Shown here piece by piece: positions 16,828 to 24,291 of a DNA stretch of 64,000 bases (the first letter of the stretch is position 1; the number at the start of each line of letters is the position of its first letter). A program made the translations under genes and the position numbers. Where the stretch lies: NCBI RefSeq assembly GCF_003116815.1, contig NZ_QDKQ01000043.1, positions 1 to 64,000 on the forward strand, written 5' to 3'. Under the pieces are notes generated by a model. That model saw nothing but the letters and a program-made list of their open reading frames with translations, ran no database searches and was not told the DNA's origin. This stretch comes from Caulobacter endophyticus (GTDB taxonomy: Bacteria; Pseudomonadota; Alphaproteobacteria; Caulobacterales; Caulobacteraceae).

Positions 16828-17778
16828 TCAGATCGCGTGAGGAAGGGGCGGCTCGGCGACGGGCCGCTCCTTTTTCATGGGCCAGAGGGCTGCGGCCGTG
16901 CGGTGCAGGATGGCGTGGCGGTCGGCCAGGCGGTCGATGTCGGGATCGTAGCCGCCGCCTATCACGCCGACTACGGGGATCTCTCGCTGAAGGCAGGCGC
17001 CCAGCACCCGCGCCTCGCGGGCGGCGATGCCGGCGTTGGTCAGGGCGAGGCGCCCCAGCTTGTCGTCAGCATGCGGATCGACCCCGGCGTTGAAGAAGAC
17101 GAGGTCGGGGTCCACACGCGCGATCAGCTCCGGCAGGATCGCGTCGAGACGGGCCAGATAGGTCTCGTCGTCGGTTCCGTCCGGCAGCTCGACGTCGAGA
17201 TCGGAGAGGGCCTTGCGGTGCGGGAAGTTCTTTTCGGCGTGCATCGAGAAGGTGAAGACACTGGGATCCTCCTCGAAGATCCGGGCGGTGCCGTCGCCCT
17301 GGTGAACGTCGAGATCGACGACCAGCACCTGCGAGACACGCCCCTCGGCCTGAAGCAGCCGGGCGGCCACCGCCACGTCGTTGAACACGCAGAAGCCCGC
17401 CCCGGAAGCCGCTTCGGCGTGATGGCTGCCACCGGCGGTGTTGCAGGCCATCCCGTGCTCCAGCGCCAGGCGGGCGGCCAGGATCGTGCCGCCGGTCGCC
17501 GCACGGGCGCGAATGGCGACGCTTTCGCTGTTGGGCATGCCGATGCGGCGCACGATGTCGGCCGGCAGGGAAAGCTCGACGACGCCCCGCACATAGTCGT
17601 CGGTATGGGCCAGCCTCAGAACCTCCAGCGGCGCGAACTCAGGTCTGTGGAAGCCCGTCGGCCCCGGAAGGCCCTCGGCTTCCAGCAGGCTGGCCAGCTT
17701 GGAAAACTTGTCCATCGGAAAGCGGTGGCCAGGCGGCATTTCGGCCCGGAAGGCGGGATGATGGACGATAGGCGGCAT
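16828..17778 (-). CDS. Histone-deacetylase-family amidohydrolase
   Basis: A 316-residue member of the HDAC/acetylpolyamine amidohydrolase/AcuC superfamily. Zinc and catalytic motifs are visible: GGSHHAEAASGAGFCVFND (tandem His), VVDLDVHQGDGTA (Asp and His ligands), FNAGVDPHADDKLG (Asp) and GGGYD. I prefer the ATG at 17778 (MPPIVHHPAF), which fits the family N-terminus; an ATG at 17814 would add 12 residues. It probably deacetylates a small molecule or protein lysines. Its 3' end contains the terminator of the convergent TonB receptor. Confidence 0.88.
   Translation of the reverse strand: MPPIVHHPAFRAEMPPGHRFPMDKFSKLASLLEAEGLPGPTGFHRPEFAPLEVLRLAHTDDYVRGVVELSLPADIVRRIGMPNSESVAIRARAATGGTILAARLALEHGMACNTAGGSHHAEAASGAGFCVFNDVAVAARLLQAEGRVSQVLVVDLDVHQGDGTARIFEEDPSVFTFSMHAEKNFPHRKALSDLDVELPDGTDDETYLARLDAILPELIARVDPDLVFFNAGVDPHADDKLGRLALTNAGIAAREARVLGACLQREIPVVGVIGGGYDPDIDRLADRHAILHRTAAALWPMKKERPVAEPPLPHAI
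16843..16875 (+). terminator. Terminator of the TonB receptor, inside the amidohydrolase gene
   Basis: A 10-bp stem (16843-16852 with 16863-16872, one G-T pair) is followed by TTTTT. It lies in the last codons of the convergent gene. Confidence 0.8.
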
Positions 17779-17871
17779 GGCCTGAAGGATGGGCGCCGCG
17801 ACCATGCGGCGCAAGGCTGACGCTATGGGCAGGCTTGCTCTGGCCGTCCGTGAAGCTTATCGCAGCGCACC

Positions 17872-18726
17872 ATGCAGACGCCCGAGAACCTCGCCGAGAT
17901 CCTGACCCTCGAACCGATCGAGGTGAACCTGTTCCGGGGCATCAGTCCCAATGACGGCTTTCCGCGCATCTTCGGCGGCCTGGTCATCGCCCAGGCCCTG
18001 ACCGCGGCCTATCAGACTGTGCCCGAGCGCGTCTGCCACTCGCTGCACGCCTACTTCATCCGCCCCGGCGACGTGAACGCCCCGGTTCTGTACGAGGTCG
18101 AGCGCGCCCGCGACGGCGGCACCTTCACCACTCGCCGGGTGGCCGCCATCCAGCATGGCGAGCAGATCTTCAACCTGGCCGCCTCGTTCCAGACGCCGGA
18201 AGTGGGGCTGGAGCACCAGTTCGAGGCGCCGAACGTTCCCGCGCCCGAGACCCTGCCGACCGAGGCCGAGTACCTGCGCAGCCTGGGCGACCAAATCCAT
18301 CCCAAGATGCTGGCCTTCATGGAGCGCCCGCGTCCCGTCGACCTGCGCTGGATCGATCCGCAGAACCCGGTGAAGCCCGAGAAGAAGTCGGGCGAGAAGC
18401 AGGTGTGGATGCGCGCCGTCGCCCCGCTGGGCGAGGACATCCGCATGCAGCAGGCCGCCCTGGCCTATGCGTCCGACATGGCCTTCATGGAAAGCGCCCT
18501 GCGCCCGCACGGCCTGATCTGGACGACGCCGGGCCTGCAGGCCGCCAGCCTCGACCACGCCATGTGGTTCCATCATCCCTTCGACTTCAACGACTGGACC
18601 CTGTTCTCCCAGGACAGCCCCAGCGCCTCGCAGGGCCGGGGCCTGGTGCGCGGCCAGATGTTCAGCCGCGACGGCAGGCTGGTGGCCTCGGTGGCCCAGG
18701 AGTGCCTGATGCGGATCCGGAAGTAG
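17872..18726 (+). CDS. tesB: Acyl-CoA thioesterase II
   Basis: A 284-residue double hot-dog protein. The first half carries RIFGGLVIAQALTAAYQTV and HSLHAYFIRPGDVNAPVLYEV; the second has ASLDHAMWFHHPFDFNDW and the closing block QGRGLVRGQMFSRDGRLVAS. These match TesB over its full length, including the Asp/Gln-type active site context. It hydrolyses medium- and long-chain acyl-CoA to free acid and CoA in the cytoplasm. It stands alone, with a GC-rich hairpin after the stop. Confidence 0.93.
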   Translation: MQTPENLAEILTLEPIEVNLFRGISPNDGFPRIFGGLVIAQALTAAYQTVPERVCHSLHAYFIRPGDVNAPVLYEVERARDGGTFTTRRVAAIQHGEQIFNLAASFQTPEVGLEHQFEAPNVPAPETLPTEAEYLRSLGDQIHPKMLAFMERPRPVDLRWIDPQNPVKPEKKSGEKQVWMRAVAPLGEDIRMQQAALAYASDMAFMESALRPHGLIWTTPGLQAASLDHAMWFHHPFDFNDWTLFSQDSPSASQGRGLVRGQMFSRDGRLVASVAQECLMRIRK

Positions 18727-18749
18727 GCGCTCCGCGCGCTCCTTCAGTC

Positions 18750-18790
18750 GCTTTGCGACACCTCCCTCTCTGGGGGAGGCGAGCCGCAGG
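18750..18790. repeat. Short CCTCCC/GGGAGG intergenic hairpin
   Basis: Arms at 18761-18766 and 18774-18779, with flanks like one arm of the larger element at 41.4 and 45.7 kb. It lies between the convergent tesB and kinase genes. Confidence 0.4.
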
Positions 18791-18792
18791 GG

Positions 18793-20676
18793 TCACCCCC
18801 GCCCCGTTACCGAGGCCAGCGCGCGGGCGATCTGGTGGACGTTGTAGGGCTTGCGCACGATCGGGGCGTCGAAGCCCATGGGCGCGGCCTTGTCGGCATA
18901 GCCGGTTGCGAAGACGAACGGCCGCCCCTCCTTGCGCAGGACCTCGGCGACGGGCGCCACGGATTGGCCGTTGAGGTCGGCGTCGAGCACGGCCGCGTCG
19001 AAGCCCAGCTCCAGCATCGACAGGGCCTCGCCCAGTTCGGCCGCGCAGCCGACCACCTGGACGCCGCTGTCCTCCAGGCCCGCTTCCAGCTCCATGGCCA
19101 GCAGCAACGAGTCCTCGACGATCAGAACCTTGAGGCCGGCGATGGCCCCGGCGCGGAAGTTGTCGTCGCCGCCGCCGATGGTCTCGACGATGCGCTCGGG
19201 CTCGGCCGGCGCAGGCTCTGGCTCGGGAGCGTCGGCCAGGGCGGAAGGCGCGGCGTGGATCATCGCCGTGACGCCGCTGCGGCGGTAGTCGATCTTGGCC
19301 TCGCCGCCCAGTTCGCGCCCGACCACGTCCTCGACCAGGGTGGCGCCGAAGCCGCGCGTGGTCGGTTCGCTGGTCAGCGGACCGCCGGTCTCCAGCCATT
19401 CCAGGCTGAAGCCGCCCTCGGGCGAGCGGCGCCAGACGATCTCGACCCGGCCGGTCTCGGTCGACAGCGAGCCGTATTTCACGGCGTTGACCGCCAGTTC
19501 GTGCAGGGCCAGCGACAGGGCGGCCGCCGCACGCGGGGTCAGGAACAGCTCCGGACCGTCCCAGCGGGTCTGGGTCGGCGCCAGGCCGCCGAGTTCGGCG
19601 GCGGCGATGCGGCCCAGGGTCGCCCCGCGCCAGCGGGCGGCGCTGATCAGATCGTGGGCCGAGCTCATCGACTTCAGCCGCGCGGCGAAGGTCTTGAGGA
19701 AGGCGTCCAGCGATGAACTCTTGCGGGCCGACTGGGCGGCGACCGACTGCACCACGGCCAGCAGGTTCTTGATGCGGTGGTCAAGCTCGGCCACCAGGTT
19801 GTCGCGCTGCTCGTCGGCCTCGCGCTGGTCGGTGATGTCCTGCACCACGCCGATCAGCAGGTCGGGCTGGCCCTCGTCGTCCAGCACCATGACGCCGCAG
19901 CCGCGGCTCCACTGTTCGTGGCCGTCCGCGCCGGGCGCGCGCCGGTACTCGACCTCGTAGCGGCCGGTCTCGCGCAGCTGGGCGCGCAGGTCCTCGCGGG
20001 TGACCTCGCGATCCTCCGGATGGACATAGGGCCAGACCGCCTTGCCCTCCTGGGCCGGCATCTCGCCCGCCGGAATGCCGCTGATGCGGGCCATCCGCTC
20101 GCTGATCCGCAGGCGGTCGGTCTTGACGTGCCACTCGAATTCGCCGAGCCGCGCGGCGCCCAGCGCCAGGGCCAGGCGCTCGCCGTCCAGCAGGCGCTCG
20201 GCCGCAGCGCGGGCCTGGTCTGCGCCCCGGATCAGCTCCTCGATGGCGAGATCCGCCAGCTCTCCCAGGTCCTCCAGAAGGTCGGGGGAGAGATTCGTGC
20301 GCGGTTTGTCGTCCTCGACGGCCAGCACCCCGACCACCAGGCCGCGCGGATCGCGCAGGGGGGCGCAGGCGAAGAAGGCCGCGTCCGAGATGTCGACATG
20401 CTGGGCCGAGCGGCTGCAGCGCAGCACCAGTTCGGCCAGCGGCGTGTCGCGGGAAATGGAGTCGGCGTCATGGCCGATGCGGCCGGCCAGGCGGATCCGC
20501 TCGGGCTCTATCAGCATCAGCGCGGCGCGCGGGGCGTCGAACAGGCGAGCGGCCAGCCGCGTCAGACGTGTAAGGCGCGGGTCGTCGGCGTCCTTCCACG
20601 CTCCGGCCAGAGCCGTCGCCGCCCGCACCCTGCGGGCCTCCTGGTCCGATGCTCGTTCTGCATCCGCGTCCGCCAT
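18793..20676 (-). CDS. HWE-family sensor histidine kinase with C-terminal receiver domain
   Basis: A 627-residue soluble hybrid kinase. Residues ~30-150 look like a GAF domain, and ~165-285 form a PAS domain (LGAARLGEFEWHV, then GVVQDITDQREADEQ). The phosphoacceptor is H300 in VAELDHRIKNLL. The HWE signature follows in ALHELAVNAVKYGSLS and SLEWLETGGP. The C-terminal receiver spans about 515-627, with the Asp near 565 (AAVLDADLNGQ) and the signature lysine in VRKPYN. It starts at ATG 20676, before the acidic N-terminus MADADAERAS. Kinases of this family often feed PhyR, whose gene is ~6 kb away, so a role in stress or light signalling is plausible but inferred. Confidence 0.9.
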   Translation of the reverse strand: MADADAERASDQEARRVRAATALAGAWKDADDPRLTRLTRLAARLFDAPRAALMLIEPERIRLAGRIGHDADSISRDTPLAELVLRCSRSAQHVDISDAAFFACAPLRDPRGLVVGVLAVEDDKPRTNLSPDLLEDLGELADLAIEELIRGADQARAAAERLLDGERLALALGAARLGEFEWHVKTDRLRISERMARISGIPAGEMPAQEGKAVWPYVHPEDREVTREDLRAQLRETGRYEVEYRRAPGADGHEQWSRGCGVMVLDDEGQPDLLIGVVQDITDQREADEQRDNLVAELDHRIKNLLAVVQSVAAQSARKSSSLDAFLKTFAARLKSMSSAHDLISAARWRGATLGRIAAAELGGLAPTQTRWDGPELFLTPRAAAALSLALHELAVNAVKYGSLSTETGRVEIVWRRSPEGGFSLEWLETGGPLTSEPTTRGFGATLVEDVVGRELGGEAKIDYRRSGVTAMIHAAPSALADAPEPEPAPAEPERIVETIGGGDDNFRAGAIAGLKVLIVEDSLLLAMELEAGLEDSGVQVVGCAAELGEALSMLELGFDAAVLDADLNGQSVAPVAEVLRKEGRPFVFATGYADKAAPMGFDAPIVRKPYNVHQIARALASVTGRG

Positions 20677-20773
20677 GATTCGAACATAGACCGGCTTCTC
20701 GCGTGGCGCGAGCGGGGATCGGATGCTCCAGTGCGATCTCCTGTGGTGAAGCTTTTCGGGTCGCGCTAAGGTG

Positions 20774-20799
20774 GGAACTGGCCGTGCGGGCTCCGCGTT
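20774..20799 (+). promoter_or_regulatory. EcfG/SigT-type promoter (GGAAC-N17-CGTT)
   Basis: GGAAC at 20774-20778 and CGTT at 20796-20799, 59 bases before the DUF883 gene. An exact match to the alphaproteobacterial general-stress promoter. Confidence 0.75.
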
Positions 20800-20858
20800 G
20801 TCGGGGCGCAGCTTGAGCTGCACTTCCCGCAAAGCCTGCCGCGAACCGGAGACGAGAC

Positions 20859-21209
20859 ATGCCCGCGAACGCCTTGAACACCGCTCAGAACGAAGCCGAC
20901 AAGGCGACGGCCGCCGCCGGTGCGGCCGCCGAGCACGCCGAACGCTCCTTCGCCGAGGCCGCCAGCGCCGCCAAGGCCAGCTTCGCCGACGCCGCCAAGC
21001 GCCTCGAGAAGAACCTGGTCGACAGCTTCGACACCCTGCGCGCCCAGAGCCGCACCTACACCGACACCGCCGGCCAGCAGCTGGAAGACGCCCAGAAGTA
21101 CGTCTCCGAGCGCGTCCGCGAACGTCCGATCACCGCCACCCTGGCCGGCCTCGGCGTCGGCGTCCTCCTGGGCCTCCTGCTCGCCGGCAGCCGCAGCCAC
21201 AACAAGTGA
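20859..21209 (+). CDS. DUF883 (ElaB/YqjD-like) membrane-anchored protein
   Basis: A 116-residue protein. A long Ala/Glu/Lys-rich amphipathic helix (about 1-85) precedes ERPITATLAGLGVGVLLGLL, a C-terminal TM anchor with a glycine-rich face. This is the DUF883 layout. E. coli members ElaB and YqjD sit in the inner membrane and bind ribosomes in stationary phase or stress. It overlaps the next membrane protein by 4 bases (GTGA). A stress-sigma promoter precedes it, matching stationary/stress control of the family. Confidence 0.85.
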   Translation: MPANALNTAQNEADKATAAAGAAAEHAERSFAEAASAAKASFADAAKRLEKNLVDSFDTLRAQSRTYTDTAGQQLEDAQKYVSERVRERPITATLAGLGVGVLLGLLLAGSRSHNK

Positions 21210-21622
21210 TCTTCGAAAAGACCCTGATGACGCTTGCAGCGGCCGCGGCGATCGCCGCGGCCGCTGCCGTGAGCGTATTCGCCGCCGCCTTCGCGCTGTA
21301 CGCGGTGCTGGCGCCGATCCTGACCTCGGCCGGCGCGGCCGCGGTGGTCGCCGCCGCCTTCGCCCTGATCGTCGCCCTCACCGGCCTGATCGTCGCGGGC
21401 CGGGCCGAAGCCGCCTCCGCGCGTGCGCGCCACGCCGCGCCGCCCCATGTGGACGGCTTGACCGAACGTCTAGTGGACATGGTCAAGGACCGGCCGCTGC
21501 TATCGATCGGTGCGGCCCTGGCCGCGGGCGTCTTCGCGCTGAAGAACCCGACCTTCACCGCATCGGTGGCGTCCGCCTTCATGGCGTCGCGCCGAGCATC
21601 GACGCCTCCGCCGCCGCGCTGA
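21206..21622 (+). CDS. Small membrane protein, holin-like (phage holin 3_6 / DUF1469 type)
   Basis: A 138-residue protein with two adjacent hydrophobic segments (about residues 8-33 and 37-63) and a further weak one near LLSIGAALAAGVFALK. It is the usual partner of DUF883 genes in alphaproteobacteria. GTG at 21206 overlaps the upstream stop; ATG at 21227 is an alternative. The first TM helix is coded by an almost perfect alanine run built on a 32-bp perfect DNA palindrome (21236-21267). Its likely role is membrane adjustment under stress, by association only. Confidence 0.7.
   Translation: MIFEKTLMTLAAAAAIAAAAAVSVFAAAFALYAVLAPILTSAGAAAVVAAAFALIVALTGLIVAGRAEAASARARHAAPPHVDGLTERLVDMVKDRPLLSIGAALAAGVFALKNPTFTASVASAFMASRRASTPPPPR
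21236..21267. repeat. Perfect 32-bp palindrome inside a coding region
   Basis: The 16 bases GCAGCGGCCGCGGCGA are followed directly by their exact reverse complement. It encodes an Ala-rich TM segment with one Ile at the centre (gcgatcgcc). As RNA it would fold into a long GC hairpin near the start of the gene. Confidence 0.9.
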
Positions 21623-21654
21623 AGTTTTTGTAGCGCGGGTCCCTATCTTTTCAT

Positions 21655-21683
21655 CGCCCCCGGCCCATCTTCCGGGGGCGTTT
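21655..21683 (+). terminator. Hairpin between the holin-like gene and sodB
   Basis: A perfect 9-bp stem CGCCCCCGG / CCGGGGGCG with an 8-base loop and TTT. It ends 16 bases before the sodB ATG, so it either terminates the upstream operon or structures the sodB leader. Confidence 0.6.
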
Positions 21684-21698
21684 CGCCATGGAGCAACC

Positions 21699-22310
21699 AT
21701 GTTCAAGCTGCCTGACCTGCCCTACGCCTACGAGGCGCTGCAGCCGACCATTTCGGCCAACACCCTCCACTTCCACCACGACAAGCACCACGCCGCGTAC
21801 GTCAACGCGCTGAACGGTCTGCTGCCGGAAGACGACAGCCGCTCGCTGGAAGCGGTCATCGCCGACGCCGGCCCGGGCAAGGTGTTCAACAACGCCGCCC
21901 AGGCCTGGAACCACGCCTTCTTCTGGGAATGCATGGCTCCGGCCAGCGCTGGTCCCGGCGAAGCCCTGGCCAAGGCCATCGACGAAACCTTCGGCGGCCT
22001 GGCCGGCCTGAAGGAAAAGTTCGTCGCCGAGGGCGTCGGCCACTTCGGCTCGGGCTGGGCCTGGCTGGTCGCCGAAGGCGACAAGCTGTCGATCATCTCG
22101 ACCCACGACGCGGACGGCGCCATGACCAAGCCGGGCGTGACCCCGCTGCTGGTCTGCGACGTGTGGGAGCACGCCTACTACCTCGACCACCAGAACAACC
22201 GTAAGGGCTTCCTGGAAGCCTGGTTCGACGCCCTGCCCAACTGGGCGTTCGCCGACGCCCAGTACGCCGCGGCTCAGGGCCAGGGCGAAGCCTGGAAATA
22301 CCCGGTCTGA
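21699..22310 (+). CDS. sodB: Superoxide dismutase, Fe/Mn family (iron type)
   Basis: A 203-residue enzyme that dismutates superoxide to peroxide in the cytoplasm. The metal ligands can be placed: His in HFHHDKHHAAYVN (about residue 27), His in QAWNHAFFWECM, and Asp/His in the signature DVWEHAYYLDHQN. Features such as AQAWNH and WAWLV are of the FeSOD type. GGAG lies six bases before the ATG. A strong terminator follows, so it is monocistronic. It sits at the edge of the general stress region, but no stress-sigma motif precedes it. Confidence 0.96.
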   Translation: MFKLPDLPYAYEALQPTISANTLHFHHDKHHAAYVNALNGLLPEDDSRSLEAVIADAGPGKVFNNAAQAWNHAFFWECMAPASAGPGEALAKAIDETFGGLAGLKEKFVAEGVGHFGSGWAWLVAEGDKLSIISTHDADGAMTKPGVTPLLVCDVWEHAYYLDHQNNRKGFLEAWFDALPNWAFADAQYAAAQGQGEAWKYPV

Positions 22311-22336
22311 TCGACCGTTCGAGGGCCGACCTCGAG

Positions 22337-22367
22337 AAGGGCGGGATCGCAAGGTCCCGCCCTTCTT
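22337..22367 (+). terminator. Terminator of sodB
   Basis: A perfect 10-bp stem AAGGGCGGGA / TCCCGCCCTT with an 8-base loop, followed by a pyrimidine-rich tail. Confidence 0.8.
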
Positions 22368-22390
22368 GCATTCAGGGATACGAAACCTCG

Positions 22391-22466
22391 CCCTTCGACA
22401 GGCTCAGGGTGCGGTTCCGAGCTGGCCTTTGTCCTGGCCCCCATCCAGGGCTTGTCGAAGGACGGG
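22391..22466. repeat. Dispersed intergenic repeat of the 'HPEPVEG' type
   Basis: The inverted arms CCTTCGACAGGCTCAGGG (from 22392) and CAGGGCTTGTCGAAGG (22446-22461) flank ~36 bases. One strand reads as SEPHPEPVEG, the tell-tale peptide of this repeat in many alphaproteobacterial genomes. It lies between sodB and the phosphoesterase stop. Confidence 0.7.
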
Positions 22467-22467
22467 G

Positions 22468-23292
22468 CTACGGATCGTCCGTCTTGCAGTTGGGCCGCCG
22501 GTTCACCGCCCAGGTGCGCCAGACCGAAAAGCCGGTGCGCTCGAACGCCATGGCGGTGATGCGCATCTCGACTTCGTCGGCCTCGATGATGTTGAAGCTG
22601 GGCGGCACGCCGCGCTCGCGCACCGACAGGGTGCCCGAACCGACCGCCTGGGTGCAGCCGCCGGCATAGGGATAGGCGTGGACGAACGGCGCATGGATGT
22701 GGCCGGTCAGCACCAGATCCGCGCCGGCGTTGGCGAAGGCCAGGGCCGCGGCCTCGCCCCCCCGCACCTTGGCGGTCATCGGTCCGCCCATCATCTCGAT
22801 CAGCGGGTGGTGGCAGACCACTACCTTGAGCCGCCCCGCCGGCTCGGCCGCCAGGCGCCTCGCCACCGCCTTGGTCTGGGCGCGCGAAACCGCCCCCTTC
22901 GACCAGTTCCAGCGGATCTGGGCCCCGCGCGCCGAATTGAGGGTGAACACCGCCGCCCGCTCGTCGCGGAACGCCAGGCCGTCGGGCTCGCCGAACCGGG
23001 CCTCGTAGCGCCGCCAGGGCGTGAACAGGCGCTCGAAGATCTCCACCGGTCCCTTGAACGGGCTGTCGTGGTTGCCCGGCGCGAAGAGCTGGGGTCCTGG
23101 CAGGCGCTCGAACCAGGCGCGGGCGGCGTCGAACTCCGCCTGGGCGCCGTCCTTGGTCAGGTCGCCGGCCCCGATAACCAGGTCGGGCCGGGCCGCGTGG
23201 ATGCACTCCACGGCCGCCTCGACGGCCTCCGGATGCTCGCCGCCGAAGTGGATGTCGGAGACCTGGACCATCTTGAAGACGGCGTCGGTCAC
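22468..23292 (-). CDS. Metallophosphoesterase (CpdA/Icc-like)
   Basis: A 274-residue calcineurin-like phosphoesterase. All metal motifs are present: QVSDIHFG (D-x-H), GAGDLTKDG (GD-x), APGNHDSPF (GNHD), VVCHHPLIE and LTGHIHAPFVH (GH-x-H). It starts with GTG at 23292, overlapping the TGA of the lipid-kinase gene upstream, so the two are coupled. The family includes cyclic-nucleotide and other phosphodiesterases; the substrate is not determined. It is not the PdeM of ligase cassettes. A stress-sigma promoter in front of the upstream gene would control it. Confidence 0.88.
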   Translation of the reverse strand: MTDAVFKMVQVSDIHFGGEHPEAVEAAVECIHAARPDLVIGAGDLTKDGAQAEFDAARAWFERLPGPQLFAPGNHDSPFKGPVEIFERLFTPWRRYEARFGEPDGLAFRDERAAVFTLNSARGAQIRWNWSKGAVSRAQTKAVARRLAAEPAGRLKVVVCHHPLIEMMGGPMTAKVRGGEAAALAFANAGADLVLTGHIHAPFVHAYPYAGGCTQAVGSGTLSVRERGVPPSFNIIEADEVEMRITAMAFERTGFSVWRTWAVNRRPNCKTDDP

Positions 23293-24146
23293 GGCGCGTC
23301 GGCCTTCAGAGCCAGGGCGCGGAAGGCCTTGGGGCGGAAGCGGATGGTGACGTGGTCGTCCAGCCGCACCGGCTCGCCGTCGAGAATGGCGGGGATGCGT
23401 CCGCCGGCCCAGGCCCGTCCCACGCGGCAGCGGCCGACGCTGACCGACGGGTCGTCGCGCCAGGCGCCGGTGACGGTCTTCACGCCCAGGCGGAAGATGT
23501 CGAGGGCGTTGCTGGGATCCAGGGCCGCGGCTTCCAGGGCCCGCTCGTCGGCGTCCAGCGCCGTGGAAACCAGCGGGCACATCAGGGTCAGGGCCTCGGT
23601 CTTCTCCTTGGGCCGTCCGTCGAGCACGTAGCGCAGGCGGCTTGAGAAGGCCCGCCTCAGCGCTCGCTGGGCGCGCATGATGGCCAGGTCGGCGCGACCC
23701 TGGCGGGCGGCCTCGCGGGCCTCGGCCCATAGGGCCGGACTGCCGAGGATGGCGGCGACGAAGAACAGGCGGCCGGCGACCTCGCCGCCGGAGATCATCC
23801 GCTCCTCGCCATGGGTCAGGCAGGCCTTCAGCGCCTCCGGCCAGGCCCGCTCTCCATAGAGGGCGCGCGGCAGCATGTTCATGGTGCCGCCGGGGAGGGG
23901 GGCCACCAGCGGACCGTCAGGCCCGGCCATCTCGGCCGCCGCCCGGGCGGTGCCGTCGCCGGCCAGCACGAACAGCACGTCCGGCTTTCGCGACAGGGCC
24001 TGCGCCAGGCAGGGCTCCAGCTCGCCGCCCGCCGGGGTGTGGACGTTCGCTTCGACGCCATGCTCGGCCAGGATCGCCTCGGCGCGTTCGGGACCGTCTC
24101 GTCCCACTGACCCGGAGGCGACGTTGGCGACCAGTTCGACGCGCAT
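23289..24146 (-). CDS. Diacylglycerol/sphingosine-kinase-like lipid kinase
   Basis: A 285-residue protein of the DAGK catalytic superfamily. Its N-terminal domain shows ELVANVASGSV, the nucleotide-binding LAGDGTARAAAEM (GDGT) and PLPGGTMNMLPRAL. The C-terminal beta-sandwich ends in ILDGEPVRLDDHVTIRFRP. Such enzymes phosphorylate diacylglycerol or related lipids. It is first in an operon with a phosphoesterase and has an EcfG-type promoter 46 bases upstream, facing away from the divergent lipoprotein promoter. A membrane-lipid role in stress is inference. Confidence 0.85.
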   Translation of the reverse strand: MRVELVANVASGSVGRDGPERAEAILAEHGVEANVHTPAGGELEPCLAQALSRKPDVLFVLAGDGTARAAAEMAGPDGPLVAPLPGGTMNMLPRALYGERAWPEALKACLTHGEERMISGGEVAGRLFFVAAILGSPALWAEAREAARQGRADLAIMRAQRALRRAFSSRLRYVLDGRPKEKTEALTLMCPLVSTALDADERALEAAALDPSNALDIFRLGVKTVTGAWRDDPSVSVGRCRVGRAWAGGRIPAILDGEPVRLDDHVTIRFRPKAFRALALKADAP

Positions 24147-24191
24147 GAAAACTCCCGTCGGCGCGGCCGATCACGGCCCCCTTGCGGAGCA

Positions 24192-24216
24192 AACGGCGGC
24201 GCTTGGCGTGGGTTCC
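24192..24216 (-). promoter_or_regulatory. EcfG/SigT-type promoter of the lipid-kinase operon (GGAAC-N16-CGTT)
   Basis: On the minus strand GGAAC is at 24216-24212 and CGTT at 24195-24192, 46 bases before the ATG. It is divergent from a second such promoter 15 bases to the right. Confidence 0.7.
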
Positions 24217-24230
24217 CGGGCGCGGGGGCC

Positions 24231-24256
24231 GGAACTTCCGCCGCTCATGCTCCGTT
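24231..24256 (+). promoter_or_regulatory. EcfG/SigT-type promoter of the glycine-zipper lipoprotein (GGAAC-N17-CGTT)
   Basis: GGAAC at 24231-24235 and CGTT at 24253-24256, 35 bases before the lipoprotein ATG. Confidence 0.75.
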
Positions 24257-24291
24257 TGAGTGACCGGGACACGCTCGAACGGAGAGCCAAG

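Noticed and set aside
22468..23292. The phosphoesterase as PdeM of the ligase cassette
   Set aside because: It is 11 kb away, in an operon with a lipid kinase, and has the longer CpdA-like layout rather than the short PdeM type.
22468..23730. An extended phosphoesterase start upstream to 23730
   Set aside because: The extra ~146 residues would overlap the lipid-kinase gene in another frame. The GTG at 23292 is coupled to its stop and begins right at the catalytic fold.
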